The translations under genes and the position numbers were made by a program. From assembly GCA_026315105.1 (NCBI GenBank), contig CM048748.1:481395150-481459149 (forward strand): 64,000 nt of DNA, read 5' to 3'. Below the pieces are notes generated by a model. The model ran no database searches, had not been told where the DNA came from, and saw only the letters and a list, made by a program, of their open reading frames with translations. Below are positions 11,046-21,362 of this stretch, one piece after another (the first letter of the stretch is position 1; each line of letters opens with the position of its first letter). Source of the stretch: Locusta migratoria (lineage: Eukaryota; Arthropoda; Insecta; Orthoptera; Acrididae).

Positions 11046-12536
11046 ATGAAACGAGCAAATAAAAGCGTGGCCGGTCGCGGAAACGGCGTCTCTAAGCGTG
11101 GGAAGACAGAGTTTAACGCCTCTACCTATGACCCTAAGACGTTTCCGTCCCTTGCCACCCCATGGGAGGAACGAAGGGCACTTAATAGATCTGAGCCGTA
11201 CTCACCTCAATATCTGGTCTGTGAGCGTACTAATGGCGAATCCTTCACTTCTACTAAGCCTCAGTTTTTTGTCGACACAATCGAAGACAAGTTTGGTTAA
11301 GTGGCATCATTTTCGAAGATGAGGAGTGGGGACATTCTGTTACAGGCGGCGTCCTCGGCCCAGTCGCGGGCACTACTTGCCTGCGACAGGCTGGGTGATA
11401 TCCCGGTGCCTGTCACGCCCCACAAATCATTAAATATGGTCCAAGGTCTTATCTATCATCGCGATCTTTTGTCTCAGACCGATGACGAGCTGCGAGCATA
11501 CCTGCAGCGACGAGGTGTCCACTTCGTCCGGCGGGTGTACAGGGGTCCTAAAGAAAGTAGGGTTGCCACCAGTGCTTTTATCTTGGCCTTCGAAGGCGAT
11601 ACACTGCCTGAGAAGGTTAAGGTAATGGTCTACCGGTGTAAGTCAAGCCCTATGTCCCCCCTCCTATGCGGTGTTTCCGGTGCTGGAAGTTCGGGCACAT
11701 GTCGTCCCGATGTACTTCCAGCCCAACATACAGGGAATGTGGGCGGCTCCCTCACCCGGACGCCCCATGCACCCCACCTCCGCTGTGTGTGAACTGTGGG
11801 CAACATCACCCGCCATGCTTGCCGAACTGCTCTGTCTTACATCGGGAACGTAAAATTATAAAGACCTTGGACCGGCTGACCTTCTATGAGGCACGTAAGA
11901 AATACGAGCAGCTACACCCTGTCCGTATGGAAACGTCTTTTTCCACAGTTACAGCAGCTTCCTTGAGACCAGTGAAACCACCTGTGTTGTCTCCTCCTGT
12001 GGGCCCTAAGGGCCGTCAGTCTTCCGTGACGGTTGGGGGCCCGTCTCCATCTCTCGCTCCTTCGACACCTGTGGGAGCTACTTCTCCCCCACCATCGGGG
12101 ACATCTGTCCCCACTCCCCAGCTGGAGAAGAAACAGTCTTCCCTGGCCCCTCTTGCTCGGAAGGGGTCCCTCGGGACACTCCGTTCCGAGGATTCTCAGA
12201 GTGCGCCAGGGGATCCTAGCCACTGGCTGAAGGATCCAACTACCGAAGACCGAAGGGCTTCCAGCTCTTCGACTGTCCCTGATGTCTCTTCTGGGAAGTC
12301 CTCCCAGCCCTTACCACCAAAGGGCCAGCGGGAGCTAAGAAAACAAAAAAGAAGAAAGACAAGACTAAGGACCCTTCAGTGGCTCGAAAGGAGCGCTCGC
12401 TCACATCTTCGGCCACTGAAGTCGAGGTGGAGATCCTTGCGTCCCCTGAGGATCTCGCCTTCCTAGGATCGCCAGAACCCATCGTTCTCGATCCTGCGGA
12501 TTCTGTGGAATTGGCAGCAGGTGCCCCTGCTGAATA
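11046..12536 (+). pseudogene. I-clade LINE ORF1 (gag-like, CCHC zinc knuckles), broken
   Basis: ORF1 proteins of this class bind the element RNA and form the ribonucleoprotein. Starting at ATG 11046, the frame reads to an in-frame TAA (11298-11300) and resumes in the same frame to about 11641. There a single-base deletion (aagtcaag for an expected aaggtcaag) shifts it, and the new frame gives VKPYVPPPMRCFRCWKFGHM. That holds a canonical CX2CX4HX4C knuckle (CFRCWKFGHMSSRC), followed by a second (CVNCGQHHPPC...C). A proline/serine-rich segment follows. A further frameshift near 12300 leads into a lysine-rich then acidic C-terminus (AKKTKKKKDK, then VEVEILASPEDL) ending at the TAA near 12536. 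Confidence 0.85.
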
Positions 12537-12556
12537 ACCATTTCATCTCTTACATT

Positions 12557-15500
12557 ATGACTATTCAGCAGACAGCAAACGAAATCTTGCAGTGGAATTG
12601 CGGCGTTTTTTCCGCCGCCTGGCTGAGCTGCAGCAATTACTCTGCCGCTTCCCTGCGATCTGTCTTGCCTTGCAGGAAACATGGTTCCCCGTCGACAGGA
12701 ACCCAGCCCTCCGAGGCTATCGGGGCTATTTTAAAAACCGAACCATCTACGACAGGGTTTCTGGCGGCGTCTGTATTTATGTCCACGCCTCTGTCCCCAC
12801 TGCTGCTGTGCCTGTTCAAACGTCTCTAGAGGCAGTCGCTGTTAGACTCCGAGTAGTACAAGATTTTACCGTCTGCTCTGTCTACCTTCCACCTGATGTG
12901 GCCATCTCTCCCACAGACCTCGCAGCCTTGGTCGCCCAACTTCCCCCACCCTTTCTTCTTTTGGGGGACTTCAACGCCTACCACCCTCTGTGGGGTGGCA
13001 CGCAGACCTCGGCCCGGGTTAGGGATGTAGAGTCTCTCCTGTCAGAGCAGAATCTCTGCCTTCTTAACACCGGTGCTCCTACCCACTTTAGCACAGCACA
13101 TGGTACGTATTCTGCCATAGACCTGTAAGTCTGCAGCCCTAGCCTCCTTCCACGTCTCACCTGGAGTGTCCATGACGACCTGTGTGGCAGCGACCATTTG
13201 CCGATCTTCCTGTCGCTCCCTCAGTGTTCGCCTGCCGACCATCCGCCTCGCTGGTCCCTCCGTAGGGCTGACTGGCCAGCTTATTCTTCAGCTGCTGTGA
13301 TTTCCTCTCCGCTTCCAGCAGATGTTGATGCCGCCGTTCAGCAGGTCACAGAGGCCATCGTTTCTGCAGCCGAAAACTCTGTTCCCACAACATCCGGTTC
13401 GCTCCATCGTCCATCGGTGCCCTGGTGGACACCAGAGATTGCTGAGGCCATCTGGGAACGTCGGCGAGCACTACAGCGCCACCGACGGCACCCTTCTGTC
13501 GAACATCTTGTAGCCTTCAAGCGCCTCCGGGCACGGGCCTGGCGACTGATAACAAGATAGTAAGAGAGCCTCGTGGGAGAAGTATGTCGCCTCCATTGGT
13601 TCTCGAGCTTCTCCTTCCAAGGTGTGGTCGCAAGTTCGACGCCTCTTCGGGCACCGCCCACCGGCAGGAATTCCATGCCTCAGCGTCCAGGGTATGCTGT
13701 GTACTGCCCCTGTCGCCGTCGCTGAGCACCTGGCAGATCATTTTGCATTTACATCGAGAACTGCTGCCTATAGTGCAGATTTTCGTGCCATTAAAGAGCG
13801 AGCAGAGAGCCAGCAAATTTCATTTCGAACACGACGTCGTGAACCATATAACGTCCCATTTATTGAGTGGGAGTTGGAAAGTGCCCTTGCTGCGTGCCCG
13901 GATACCTGCCCTGGACCCGATCGCATTCACAGCCAGTTCCTCCGACACCTATCAGCGGATGCCAAGAGCCAACTTCTCGCCCTGTTTAATCGCATATGGC
14001 TTGAGGGTGTTTTTCCGTCCTCCTGGCGGGATGGCATTATCATTCCGGTGATTAAGCCTGGGGCAGATCCGCAGGTGGCTGATAGTTACCGCCCGATCAG
14101 CCTCACCAACGTTTCATGCAAGCTTCTCGAACGGTTGGTGAGTCGGAGGCTCATATGGATCCTCGAGGACCGAGGACTCTTGGCGCCTCAACAGGGTGGG
14201 TTCCGTCAAGGCCGCTCCGCTATCGACAATCTCGTGTCACTAGAGTCGGCCATTTGTACAGCATTTTCTCGCCGTGAACACCTGATTGCCGTCTTCTTTG
14301 ACCTGCGGAAAGCGCACGACACTACCTGGCGATATCATATTCTGTCTACGCTGTACGATTGGGGCTTACGGGGTCCACTTCCTACATTCATTAAGAACTT
14401 CCTGGCGTTGCGTTCTTTTCGTGTTCGTGTTGGTTCTTGTTTCAGCTCACCTCATTGTCAAGAGAACGGAGTCCCACAAGGTTCCGTTCTTAGTGTTCCT
14501 TTATTCTTAATCGCCATAAACGGTCTTGCTGCGGCTGCGGGGTCATCAGTTTCTACTTCCTTGTATGCCGATGACTTCTGCATGTCTTACAGCTCCTCCA
14601 GCATCGGCGTAGCTGAACGGCGGTTGCAGATCGCAATTCGGAAGGTACAGTCGTGGGCGTTTGCCCACGGTTTTCAATTTTCTGCATCCAAAACCCGTGT
14701 GATGCAGTTCTGTCGACGTCGGGCAGTACACCCGGAACCCGAACTTTACTTAGCTGGCGACCTGCTACAAGTCGAAGAGACGCACAGATTCTTAGGTCTA
14801 GTGTTTGATGACCGTCTAACCTGGGTGCCGCACCTACGCCAGTTAAAACATAAGTGCTGGCGACACCTCAACATCCTGCGCTGTCTCAGCCAGACTGTTT
14901 GGGGAGCCTCACACCCAACGCTCTTACAACTTTACAAGGCCCTCATTCAGTCGCGCCTAGACTATGGCTGCATAGTCTACAATTCGGCTGCGCCTTCAGC
15001 ACTGCAGGCATTAGACCCAATTCTACACTGTGGTGTTCGTTTGGCGACAGGGGCTTTTCGCACAAGCCCTGTGACAAGCTTCCTAGTCGAAGCTGGAGTC
15101 CTCCCGCTGCGGTTCCGCAGGCAACACCTGCTGGCTTCATATGTTGCCCATGTTCAGGCCTCGCCCCTCCATCCAAACCGCCGACTCATTTTTCCAGACG
15201 CTGCGGTCCTTATTCCTCCAAGACGGCCGAGGTCGGGTTACCCGATCTCAGTCCGTGCTCGTTCCCTTCTTCCGTCCCTCGCATCCTCTCCACTCCCTAC
15301 CATGTTCCACTATTCCTTTCGAAACCCTCCTTGGTATATTCCTCGATTGCAGCTCCGTCTGGATCTGTCCTGCACGTCAAAGGACTCGGTTTCCGCTACA
15401 CATCTCCGCCACGAGTTTCTACAACTCCTAGACTCGTTCCATGCCGCAAAACCCGTCTACACAGTTGGTTCCGTAGTAGATGGCCGTGCTGGGTATGCGT

Positions 15501-16255
15501 TTCTTCATGACGACCATGTGGAACAGCATTCTCTGCCGGGTGAGAGTACCATTTTCTCTGCCAAACTGGTCGCCATTCTAAGGGCTCTGCAACACCTCAA
15601 AGCGTGCCCCAGGGGGTCATTTGTCATCTGTTCTGACTCCCTGAGTGGCTTACAAGCGATCGACCAGTGTTTTTCTCGCCAGCCATTGGTACGGTCGATC
15701 CACGATACTGTTCACTCTCTAAGCCGATCTGGCCGTTCTGTGTTCTTTGTGTGGACCCCGGGCCACGTCGGCATCCAAGGGAATGAACAAGTAGATCGCT
15801 TAGCCAAGCAGGCCACTATGGAACCACCGCTTGATATTGGCGTCATGGAACTTGATATGAAATTGGTGTTGCACCCGAAGGTGCGCGAGGCTTGGAGCGC
15901 CGAGTGGGCTATGGCGAATGCGCCAAACAAGCTTCGGGCAGTGAAGCCGTCCACAGCCCTGTGGAAGTCTTCACTGCGGCCGATCCGCCGAGAGGCGGTT
16001 GTCCTCTGCCGCCTCCGTATTGGGCACACGTGGTTGACCCACGGGTATCTCCTTCGCCGTGACTCCCCGCCCGTGTGTCGATGTGGTGTCGTAATGACAG
16101 TAGCCCATCTTTTGATGGACTGTCCGATTTTAGCCAATCTGCGGCACTCTTTTAATCTTCCAGACGCACTACCCTTAGTTTTAGGTGACGACGCCTCTAT
16201 GGCTAACACAGTTTTAAGTTTTATCCGCGCTGCTGGTTTTTATGAATCGATCTAA
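12557..16255 (+). pseudogene. I-clade LINE ORF2 (endonuclease, reverse transcriptase, RNase H), broken
   Basis: The start is ATG 12557, leading to EILQWNC, the usual opening of an APE-type endonuclease. A frameshift near 12605 gives CLALQETWF, then LLLGDFNAYHPLW and SDHLPI, so the endonuclease motifs are intact. There is an in-frame TAA at 13126-13128 and a +1 shift near 13553, after which one frame stays open to 16255. RT motifs are FFDLRKAHD (motif A, with His where Tyr/Phe is usual), GVPQGSVLS and YADD at 14564-14575 (intact). RNase H follows, but its first acidic residue is Val (YTVGS, codon 15464-15466) and its second is Lys (FSAKLVAIL, 15563-15565). The third (SDS, 15635-15637) and fourth (VDRLAKQA, 15794-15796) remain. 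A C-terminal HTWLTHGYLL...CRCG...H...C finger-like block closes the protein. Confidence 0.9.
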
Positions 16256-16610
16256 CCGTGGGTGCTGTGGCCTGATATCTTAGGCCACCACCAACCCAGC
16301 TTTTTACCTTTTAGCGCCCTTAGTGGTTTTTAGTGTATGCAGTGTGGCTGGCTCATCCTGTTTTTTCTTTGTGATCAGCCAGCCAAGGTACTGTGATATC
16401 CAGTTTTATTCGTGACTTTCTTTTACTCATTCTGTGTGTCTTATTTTGTATTGTCAGTGGCTTGTCCATTGTCCACCTGCCCTTTTGCGTGGTGTCATTT
16501 TCAGGGCATTGTTTTATCTTTACTTTATTGACAGTTAACTCTCAGCTAGGAACAGGGGACTGATAACCTAGCTGTTTAGTCCCCTTAAAACAATCAACAA
16601 CAACAACAAC
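16256..16610 (+). other. 3' UTR and (CAA)n tail of the I-clade LINE
   Basis: 355 bp of non-coding sequence end with a stem-loop (ggggact / agtcccc) and a caatcaacaacaacaac tail abutting the target-site duplication. In LINEs of this type the 3' end of the RNA is recognised by the element's own RT to prime reverse transcription. The hairpin motif is shared with the family A SINEs of this window. Confidence 0.85.
16544..16584 (+). other. Predicted H-type pseudoknot in the LINE 3' UTR
   Basis: Two perfect 7-bp stems interleave: agctagg (16544-16550) with cctagct (16567-16573), and ggggact (16555-16561) with agtcccc (16578-16584). The first stem's 3' arm lies in the loop of the second stem, the order that defines an H-type pseudoknot. 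This follows from base complementarity alone; folding was not computed. Confidence 0.5.
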
Positions 16611-16621
16611 AGAGATTCAGG
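16611..16621 (+). repeat. Right target-site duplication of the I-clade LINE
   Basis: agagattcagg follows the (CAA)n tail directly and matches 10631-10641 exactly. The host CR1-like element resumes at 16622. Confidence 0.92.
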
Positions 16622-16740
16622 TGTTCTTTCTTCCAGCGCGCTATTCGAGAATGCAATGGGAGATAAATACTCTAACGGTGGTTCCATGAACCCTCTGCCG
16701 TGCACCTAAATGTGATTTGCAGAGATGTAGATGTAGTCTA

Positions 16741-17253
16741 CAAAGTGACCAATCAACCACATGACGATATTATTATTTGCCTTCGGAAAAAGATAGGTGG
16801 TTGGCCACAGAACGATATCAGTGGGATATGGCACATTCGGCAGAACTGCTTCCTGAGCGAGGACCGGTTAGCCTGATGACCACAACAAGTGAACCGGTAC
16901 TGCACCGTATCTAGGGATGGACGTTTATTGCACTATATGTCTCACTAATCCCAATGCGGTATAACGTTTTGTTGGTAGAAATCAATACTATGTGGAGATA
17001 CAGATTTTTGGAATAAATACAGGTTATGTGGTCTCTGGTTTGATGAGTTTTCGATGTCTAGCACTTTATTGGAGGTACAGCACAAATAGCACAGTTCTTT
17101 GGATTCAAACGGTTTGATCACAAATATTAAAACATGAAAATACTGACAGTCAGTGTTTTTTATACAAAAAACCTTATTAACGATGTTGAGGGTACAGAGA
17201 TGAAAGTAGCAAGGTCGATTACAGGTAGAGTGCCCGAGTGTTCCAGGGTGCCT
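16741..17253. other. No gene recognised
   Basis: AT-rich sequence after the LINE end, with short ORFs only and no transposon or RNA-gene signal seen. Confidence 0.5.
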
Positions 17254-17386
17254 TGCTGCGGTGGCGCAGTTGCTCGCTGCCGGAGGGGCATGGGTGTGTC
17301 TGTTGTCCTTAGATTAGTGTAAGTTGTTTGTAAGCCTAGCGACTGATAAGCACAGAAAAAAAGTCTCATAGATTAAGAAACATTTG
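17254..17386 (+). mobile_element. Degraded tRNA-derived SINE fragment (family A-like)
   Basis: A ggtggcgcagttgctcg head-like stretch is followed by ggggcatgggtgtgt, a gttgtccttagattagtgtaa linker, a gactgataagc...agtctcatag relic of the 3' hairpin and an aaacattt tail. The B box has been lost by deletion. Confidence 0.65.
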
Positions 17387-17861
17387 ATTACAGGTACTAG
17401 TATATGAGAACAATGGCAGGAAGGTGTGCATAATGAGGAAATCAAAGAAAAACTGGTCATGAAAGCCAGAGATGAAGTAGCTAGGGCAAATGTGTTTGGA
17501 TAGTGGGGTAATGTTACACGCGTCGGAGGAGCAGGGTACCTTGACTCACAGGGTCGGCGGTAGAGGGCAGGAGTCGAGACAGACGAAGGAGAAAATATTT
17601 GTAATTGGTCAAGTACGATTTTGAATTAATGGACTTAACATCAGACGAGTTACTGAATAGGGGATACTGGAAGAGTTTTATATGGGGGGTTATGTTACCG
17701 ACTGAATGCTGAAAGGTATGATGAGTAGTAAACGGGGATGTCAATTTTTACAGTGATGGTGATGAAAAATGAAAAGACGAACTCGGAAGACAACTGACGT
17801 TTCATTATTTGTTTATAGTCAGATATGGATATGTCCGTATGCACACCTAATGTTTGCCGCT
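17387..17861. other. No gene recognised
   Basis: Anonymous AT-rich sequence with no ORF above about 80 codons and no repeat recognised. Confidence 0.5.
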
Positions 17862-18058
17862 GCGGAGTAGCCGAGCGCATTGAGGGGTGATGCTCCGATG
17901 AGCGAGGCCGTTCCCCGTCGGGGGTCGAATCCTCCCTCTGGCATGGATGTTTGTGCTGTCTTTAGTATGAGTTATTTTATATGTAGTTTCTATGTTTAGA
18001 GACTGATGACCCCGCAGATAAGTCCCATAAGCTTAACAAATATTTGAACATTTTGAAC
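17862..18058 (+). mobile_element. tRNA-derived SINE (family A), plus strand, moderately decayed
   Basis: ctgcggagtagccgagcgc head with A box, B-box relic ggggtcgaatcctcc (about 17920-17934), ggcatggatgtttgtgct linker, gagactgatgacc...aagtccc hairpin (about 17998-18028) and aaatatttgaacatttt tail. No clear target-site duplication was found. Confidence 0.85.
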
Positions 18059-18286
18059 ACTTAAGTTTGTGTGTGTGCTGTCGATATGATGCAACTGCTT
18101 TTTTAGATGAGCTTCGTAATTATTTTGGCTGTTGAGGGCTCGGATCTCGACGAGTAACTGCACGACGCATTCCCACGGGACTGTCTTTTGCAGAACACGC
18201 CGTTCCGTTTCGTGGCCCCGGATGAACTTGCAGATATTCAGCCGTCTCTTTTCATTCGAAATCAAAAGATGAACTCAGAAGATATC

Positions 18287-18327
<41 letters not shown>

Positions 18328-19371
18328 ACGGATTTGAAAATGGGTATTATACTAGCTCCTCTTCTTATTCTGCGTGTATCGACTGTCCCGGCTTTGTCTG
18401 ATCATTTAATGCAAGTACTTTCTTAATCGAGCTTGAGGCTCGCATCTCGACCAGGAAAGAGCACGAGGCAGTCCCCGGAGGCTGTCTTCTGCAGCGGGCA
18501 ACATAAAGCCTGCCCTTTTGCCGCCTCTGGCCGTGGGAAGCGCCGCTGCACCAGCGCACCAGGCCCGGGCTCTGAGGGGACGCGGACTGCAGGATCTACA
18601 AACGCTCTCCTAAACGACCAGCCCTGCATATCGATTAAGACTTGTCTGCTCTTGCGCTCTGAGACGGCGCAACCTGAGCGTACGAGACGAGTGCGTTAAC
18701 GTGCTACAGGCGACCGCCGGGCGCCCCAGTGCAACTTGACGCTGGCGTCAGCTCCTGCAATCACACTCTTCACCAAATGAAACGAGTGCAACTGCTGTTC
18801 TGCTCTCTTAAAACTTCAATCTGTGCTACACGCCTACGGAGTATCTATGAACAAAAACCTGTCGGGGATATTGCAAGCCATCTCAATGAAGGCAGCGACT
18901 TATAAAAGTTTCATGACAAACTGTGCAATGTAAAATTAGAATAGGCCTTCACACGTCACAATAATTATTGCAACAGTTCCGCTTTTTAGTAAAAGTTAAT
19001 GGTCATTCTTCCTCAATTAATTTTACTATTCAGTAGCAAAATCTTTAGAACGTGTAAAATACGAGATGTGAAACGAAGAAATGCGTATTTCACTACAAGT
19101 AAAGTGTAAACTGTCCTCTTCATAAAACGAATCCAACAGACTTACGAAATTATATAGCATCGAATATTACATAGTATACTTATATCAAGTTAATAAGAAA
19201 GTTTTTGTGTCTATTAGAAAACCCGAACATGAATAAAAAACATTTGCATAAGGCGAGTGTCGAACAACCGCCAGCTGGCATCATTAGTTTCACGGGCCAC
19301 GCCTTCACTGAATCGATAGGCCAGCCATCCGTGTTGCTCGTCTCTCACTTACATATTAGGCATGTTAAATA
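18059..19371. other. Non-coding; diverged local duplication around a T run
   Basis: Segments near 18133-18192 and 18430-18493 resemble each other (tctcgac, then gcacga, then ctgtcttYtgcag) and lie on either side of a 35-nt T run. 18500-18740 is GC-rich with an 88-codon ORF of no recognisable content. 18880-19240 is AT-rich. No gene was identified. Confidence 0.5.
18291..18325 (+). repeat. Poly-T tract (35 nt)
   Basis: An uninterrupted run of 35 T. It could be the tail of a minus-strand retroposed sequence to its right, but no recognisable body is attached. Confidence 0.9.
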
Positions 19372-20744
19372 TACACTACTGCCCATTGAAATTCCTACTC
19401 CAAGAAGAAATGCAGATGATAAATGGGAATTCACTGGACAAATATATTATAAAAGAATTGACATGTGATTACATTTTCACACAATTTGGGTGCATAAATC
19501 CCAGAACAATTACCTCTGTCGGTTATAAAGGCCTGATACACCTGGGCATTGAGTCAAACAGAGCTTGGATGGCGTGTACAGGTACAGATGCCCATGCATC
19601 TTCAATACGATACCACAGTTCATCAAGAATAGTGTTCGGCCACCATTCACCACACGTTTCCAGTTAGTGAGAGATCTGGAGAATGTGCTGGCCAGGGCAG
19701 CTGTCGAATATTTTCCGTATCCAGAAAGGCCCGTACAGGACCTGCAACATGCGGTCATGGATTATCCTGCTGAAATGTAGGGTTTCGCAACGATCGAATG
19801 AAGGGTAGAGCCACGGGTCGTAACACATCTGAAATGTAACGGCCACTGTTCAAAGTGCCGTCGATGCGAACAATAGGTGACCGAGACGTGTAACTAATGG
19901 CACCCCATACTATCACGCCGGGTAATACTCTAGTATGGCGGTGAGGAATACACGCTTCCAATGTGCGTTCACCACGATGTCGCCAAACACGGATACGACC
20001 ATCATGATGCTGTAAACAGAACCTGGATTCATCCGAAAAAATGACGTTCTGCCATTCGGGCACCCAGGTTCGTCGTTGCGTACACCATCGCAGGCGCTCC
20101 TGTCTGTGATGCAGCATCAAGGGTAACCGTAGCCGTGGTCTCCGAGCTGATAGTCCATGCTGCTGCAAATGTCGTTGAACTGTTCGTGCAGATGGTTGTT
20201 GTCTTGTAAACGTCCCCATCTGTTGACTGAGGGGTCGAGACGTGGCTGCACGATCCGTTACAGCCATGCGGATAAGATGCCTGTCATCTCGACTGCTAGT
20301 GATACGATACCGTTGGGATCCAGCACGGCGTTCCGTATTGCCCTCCTGAACCTACCGATTCCATATTCTGCTAACAGTCTTTGGATCGCGACCAATGCGA
20401 GTAGCAATGTCGCGATACGGTAAACCCCAATCGCGATAGGCTACAATCCTACCTTTGTCAAAGTCGGAAACGTGATGCTAGGCGTTTCCCCTCCTTACAT
20501 GAGACATGAGAACAACGTTTCACCAGGCAACGTCGGACAACTGCTGTTTGTGTATGAGAAATTGGTTGGAAATTTTCCTCATGTCAGGATGTTGTAGGTG
20601 TCGCCACCGGCGCCAACCTTGTGTGAATGCTCTGAAAAGCTAATCCATTTGCATATTACAGCATTTTCTTCCTGTCGGTTAAATTTTGCGTCTGTAGCAC
20701 GTCATCATTGTGGTGTACCAATTTTAATGGCCAGGCGTGTGCTA
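19372..20744 (-). mobile_element. Tc1-like DNA transposon, decayed
   Basis: Terminal inverted repeats are visible: left cactactgcccattgaaatt (from 19374), and right, read on the opposite strand, cacacgcctggccattaaaa. Each is flanked by TA, the expected Tc1/mariner target dinucleotide (imprecise at the right). Length is about 1.37 kb. A single transposase gene reads on the minus strand. Confidence 0.85.
19510..20507 (-). pseudogene. Tc1-like transposase (DDE), broken by in-frame stops
   Basis: From a minus-strand ATG at 20507-20505 one frame runs without frameshift to about 19640, interrupted by stops. The N-terminus has the paired helix-turn-helix of the family (DKGRIVAYRDWGLPYRDIA, then GRDPKTVSRIWNR). 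The DDE domain includes VIFSDESRF (first Asp), VWGAISY, QQDN (second Asp) and SPDL. Stops occur at codon 10, after WNR, and directly after QQDNP (19757-19755), where relatives have an arginine codon (CGA to TGA). The third catalytic residue, normally Glu in a P-I-E-N motif, appears as Gly (LTGN). The protein would cut and join DNA at TA sites, but this copy cannot encode it. Confidence 0.85.
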
Positions 20745-21179
20745 CTCGGTTATTGTCACGCAACTGCAACAATTCATATAAAGAACAATTCGTTTTGACG
20801 AATATCAGTGTTTCGTTGCCTTGAAACAGCATATTTCCATAACACGGAAATCCTAAGACCACATATAAGACATTTCCAGTCATTTTATGTCAAGAAATAG
20901 TAACTATAGTAACGGGTTTTCTAAAAACCTTCAGTTTACTTAGTTACTTTTAACTGTTTTCAAATGACATATATTCGTAAGACCTAAGTTGTAAAGACAA
21001 AACGCATCAAATGAGAGCTTCTAGAATATGGCGTCTTCCTCTCTACCGAAAAGACCTGTCTTCCTACCAGTGATAGGCTGTTATGACGTCGTGGAGTTCT
21101 CCCACCTTATTGGTGGTGAATTTTCAAACGCACGCTGAGAATTTCAGGGATGCTTGATACTCGCCTTCATACGTGAAAG
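20745..21179. other. No gene recognised
   Basis: Anonymous AT-rich sequence between the Tc1-like element and a SINE. No ORF or element recognised. Confidence 0.5.
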
Positions 21180-21362
21180 CTGCGGTGGAGGAGCCGAGCG
21201 GTCTAAGACGCCTCGCTGCGGAACGCGCGGTTGCTCGCCGTCGCAATTTTGAGTCCTCCCTGGAGCATGGGCGTGTGTGTTGTTTACCTTAGTTTAAGTA
21301 GTTTTTAAGCTACGGACTGATGACCACGCAGTTTGGTCTGACAGATTTACAAGCATTTTTGG
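21180..21362 (+). mobile_element. tRNA-derived SINE (family A variant), decayed
   Basis: The head ctgcggtggaggagccgagcgg with A box is followed by a gcggttgctcgccgtcg stretch, a degenerate B box (ttttgagtcctcc), gcatgggcgtgtgtgttgt, and a cggactgatgaccacgcag...ggtctga relic of the 3' hairpin, with an acaagcattttt tail. Confidence 0.8.

Larger units (their letters stand above)
10642..16610 (+). mobile_element. Full-length I-clade non-LTR retrotransposon, recently nested, inactive
   Basis: The 5969-bp element comprises a 5' UTR (10642-11045), ORF1 with CCHC zinc knuckles, ORF2 with APE endonuclease, reverse transcriptase and RNase H, a 3' UTR, and a (CAA)n tail ending at 16610. An RNase H domain after the RT, CCHC knuckles in ORF1 and a short-repeat tail instead of poly(A) fit the I superfamily (I/Nimb-like). 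The exact clade needs a tree. The perfect 11-bp target-site duplication suggests a fairly young insertion, but ORF1 and ORF2 each carry an in-frame stop and frameshifts, so the copy is dead. Confidence 0.9.
9290..16740 (+). mobile_element. 5'-truncated CR1-like LINE, interrupted by an I-clade LINE
   Basis: The element consists of 9290-10641 and 16622-16740, separated by the 5969-bp insertion at 10642-16610. The left part encodes reverse transcriptase. The right part is the 3' untranslated end, reaching the atgtagatgtag terminus that also ends the copy at 38.0-41.8 kb. An uninterrupted relative at 29718-30150 (minus) runs straight across the insertion point (agagattcag followed by atgtttttt), confirming that the two parts belong together. 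The endonuclease region is absent, the usual 5' truncation of LINE copies. Confidence 0.85.

Noticed and set aside
13338..16209. ORFs on either strand overlapping the LINE ORF2 (for example 13517-13816, 14854-15510, 15712-16209)
   Set aside because: Shadows of ORF2 in other frames. Only the ORF2 frame shows family motifs.
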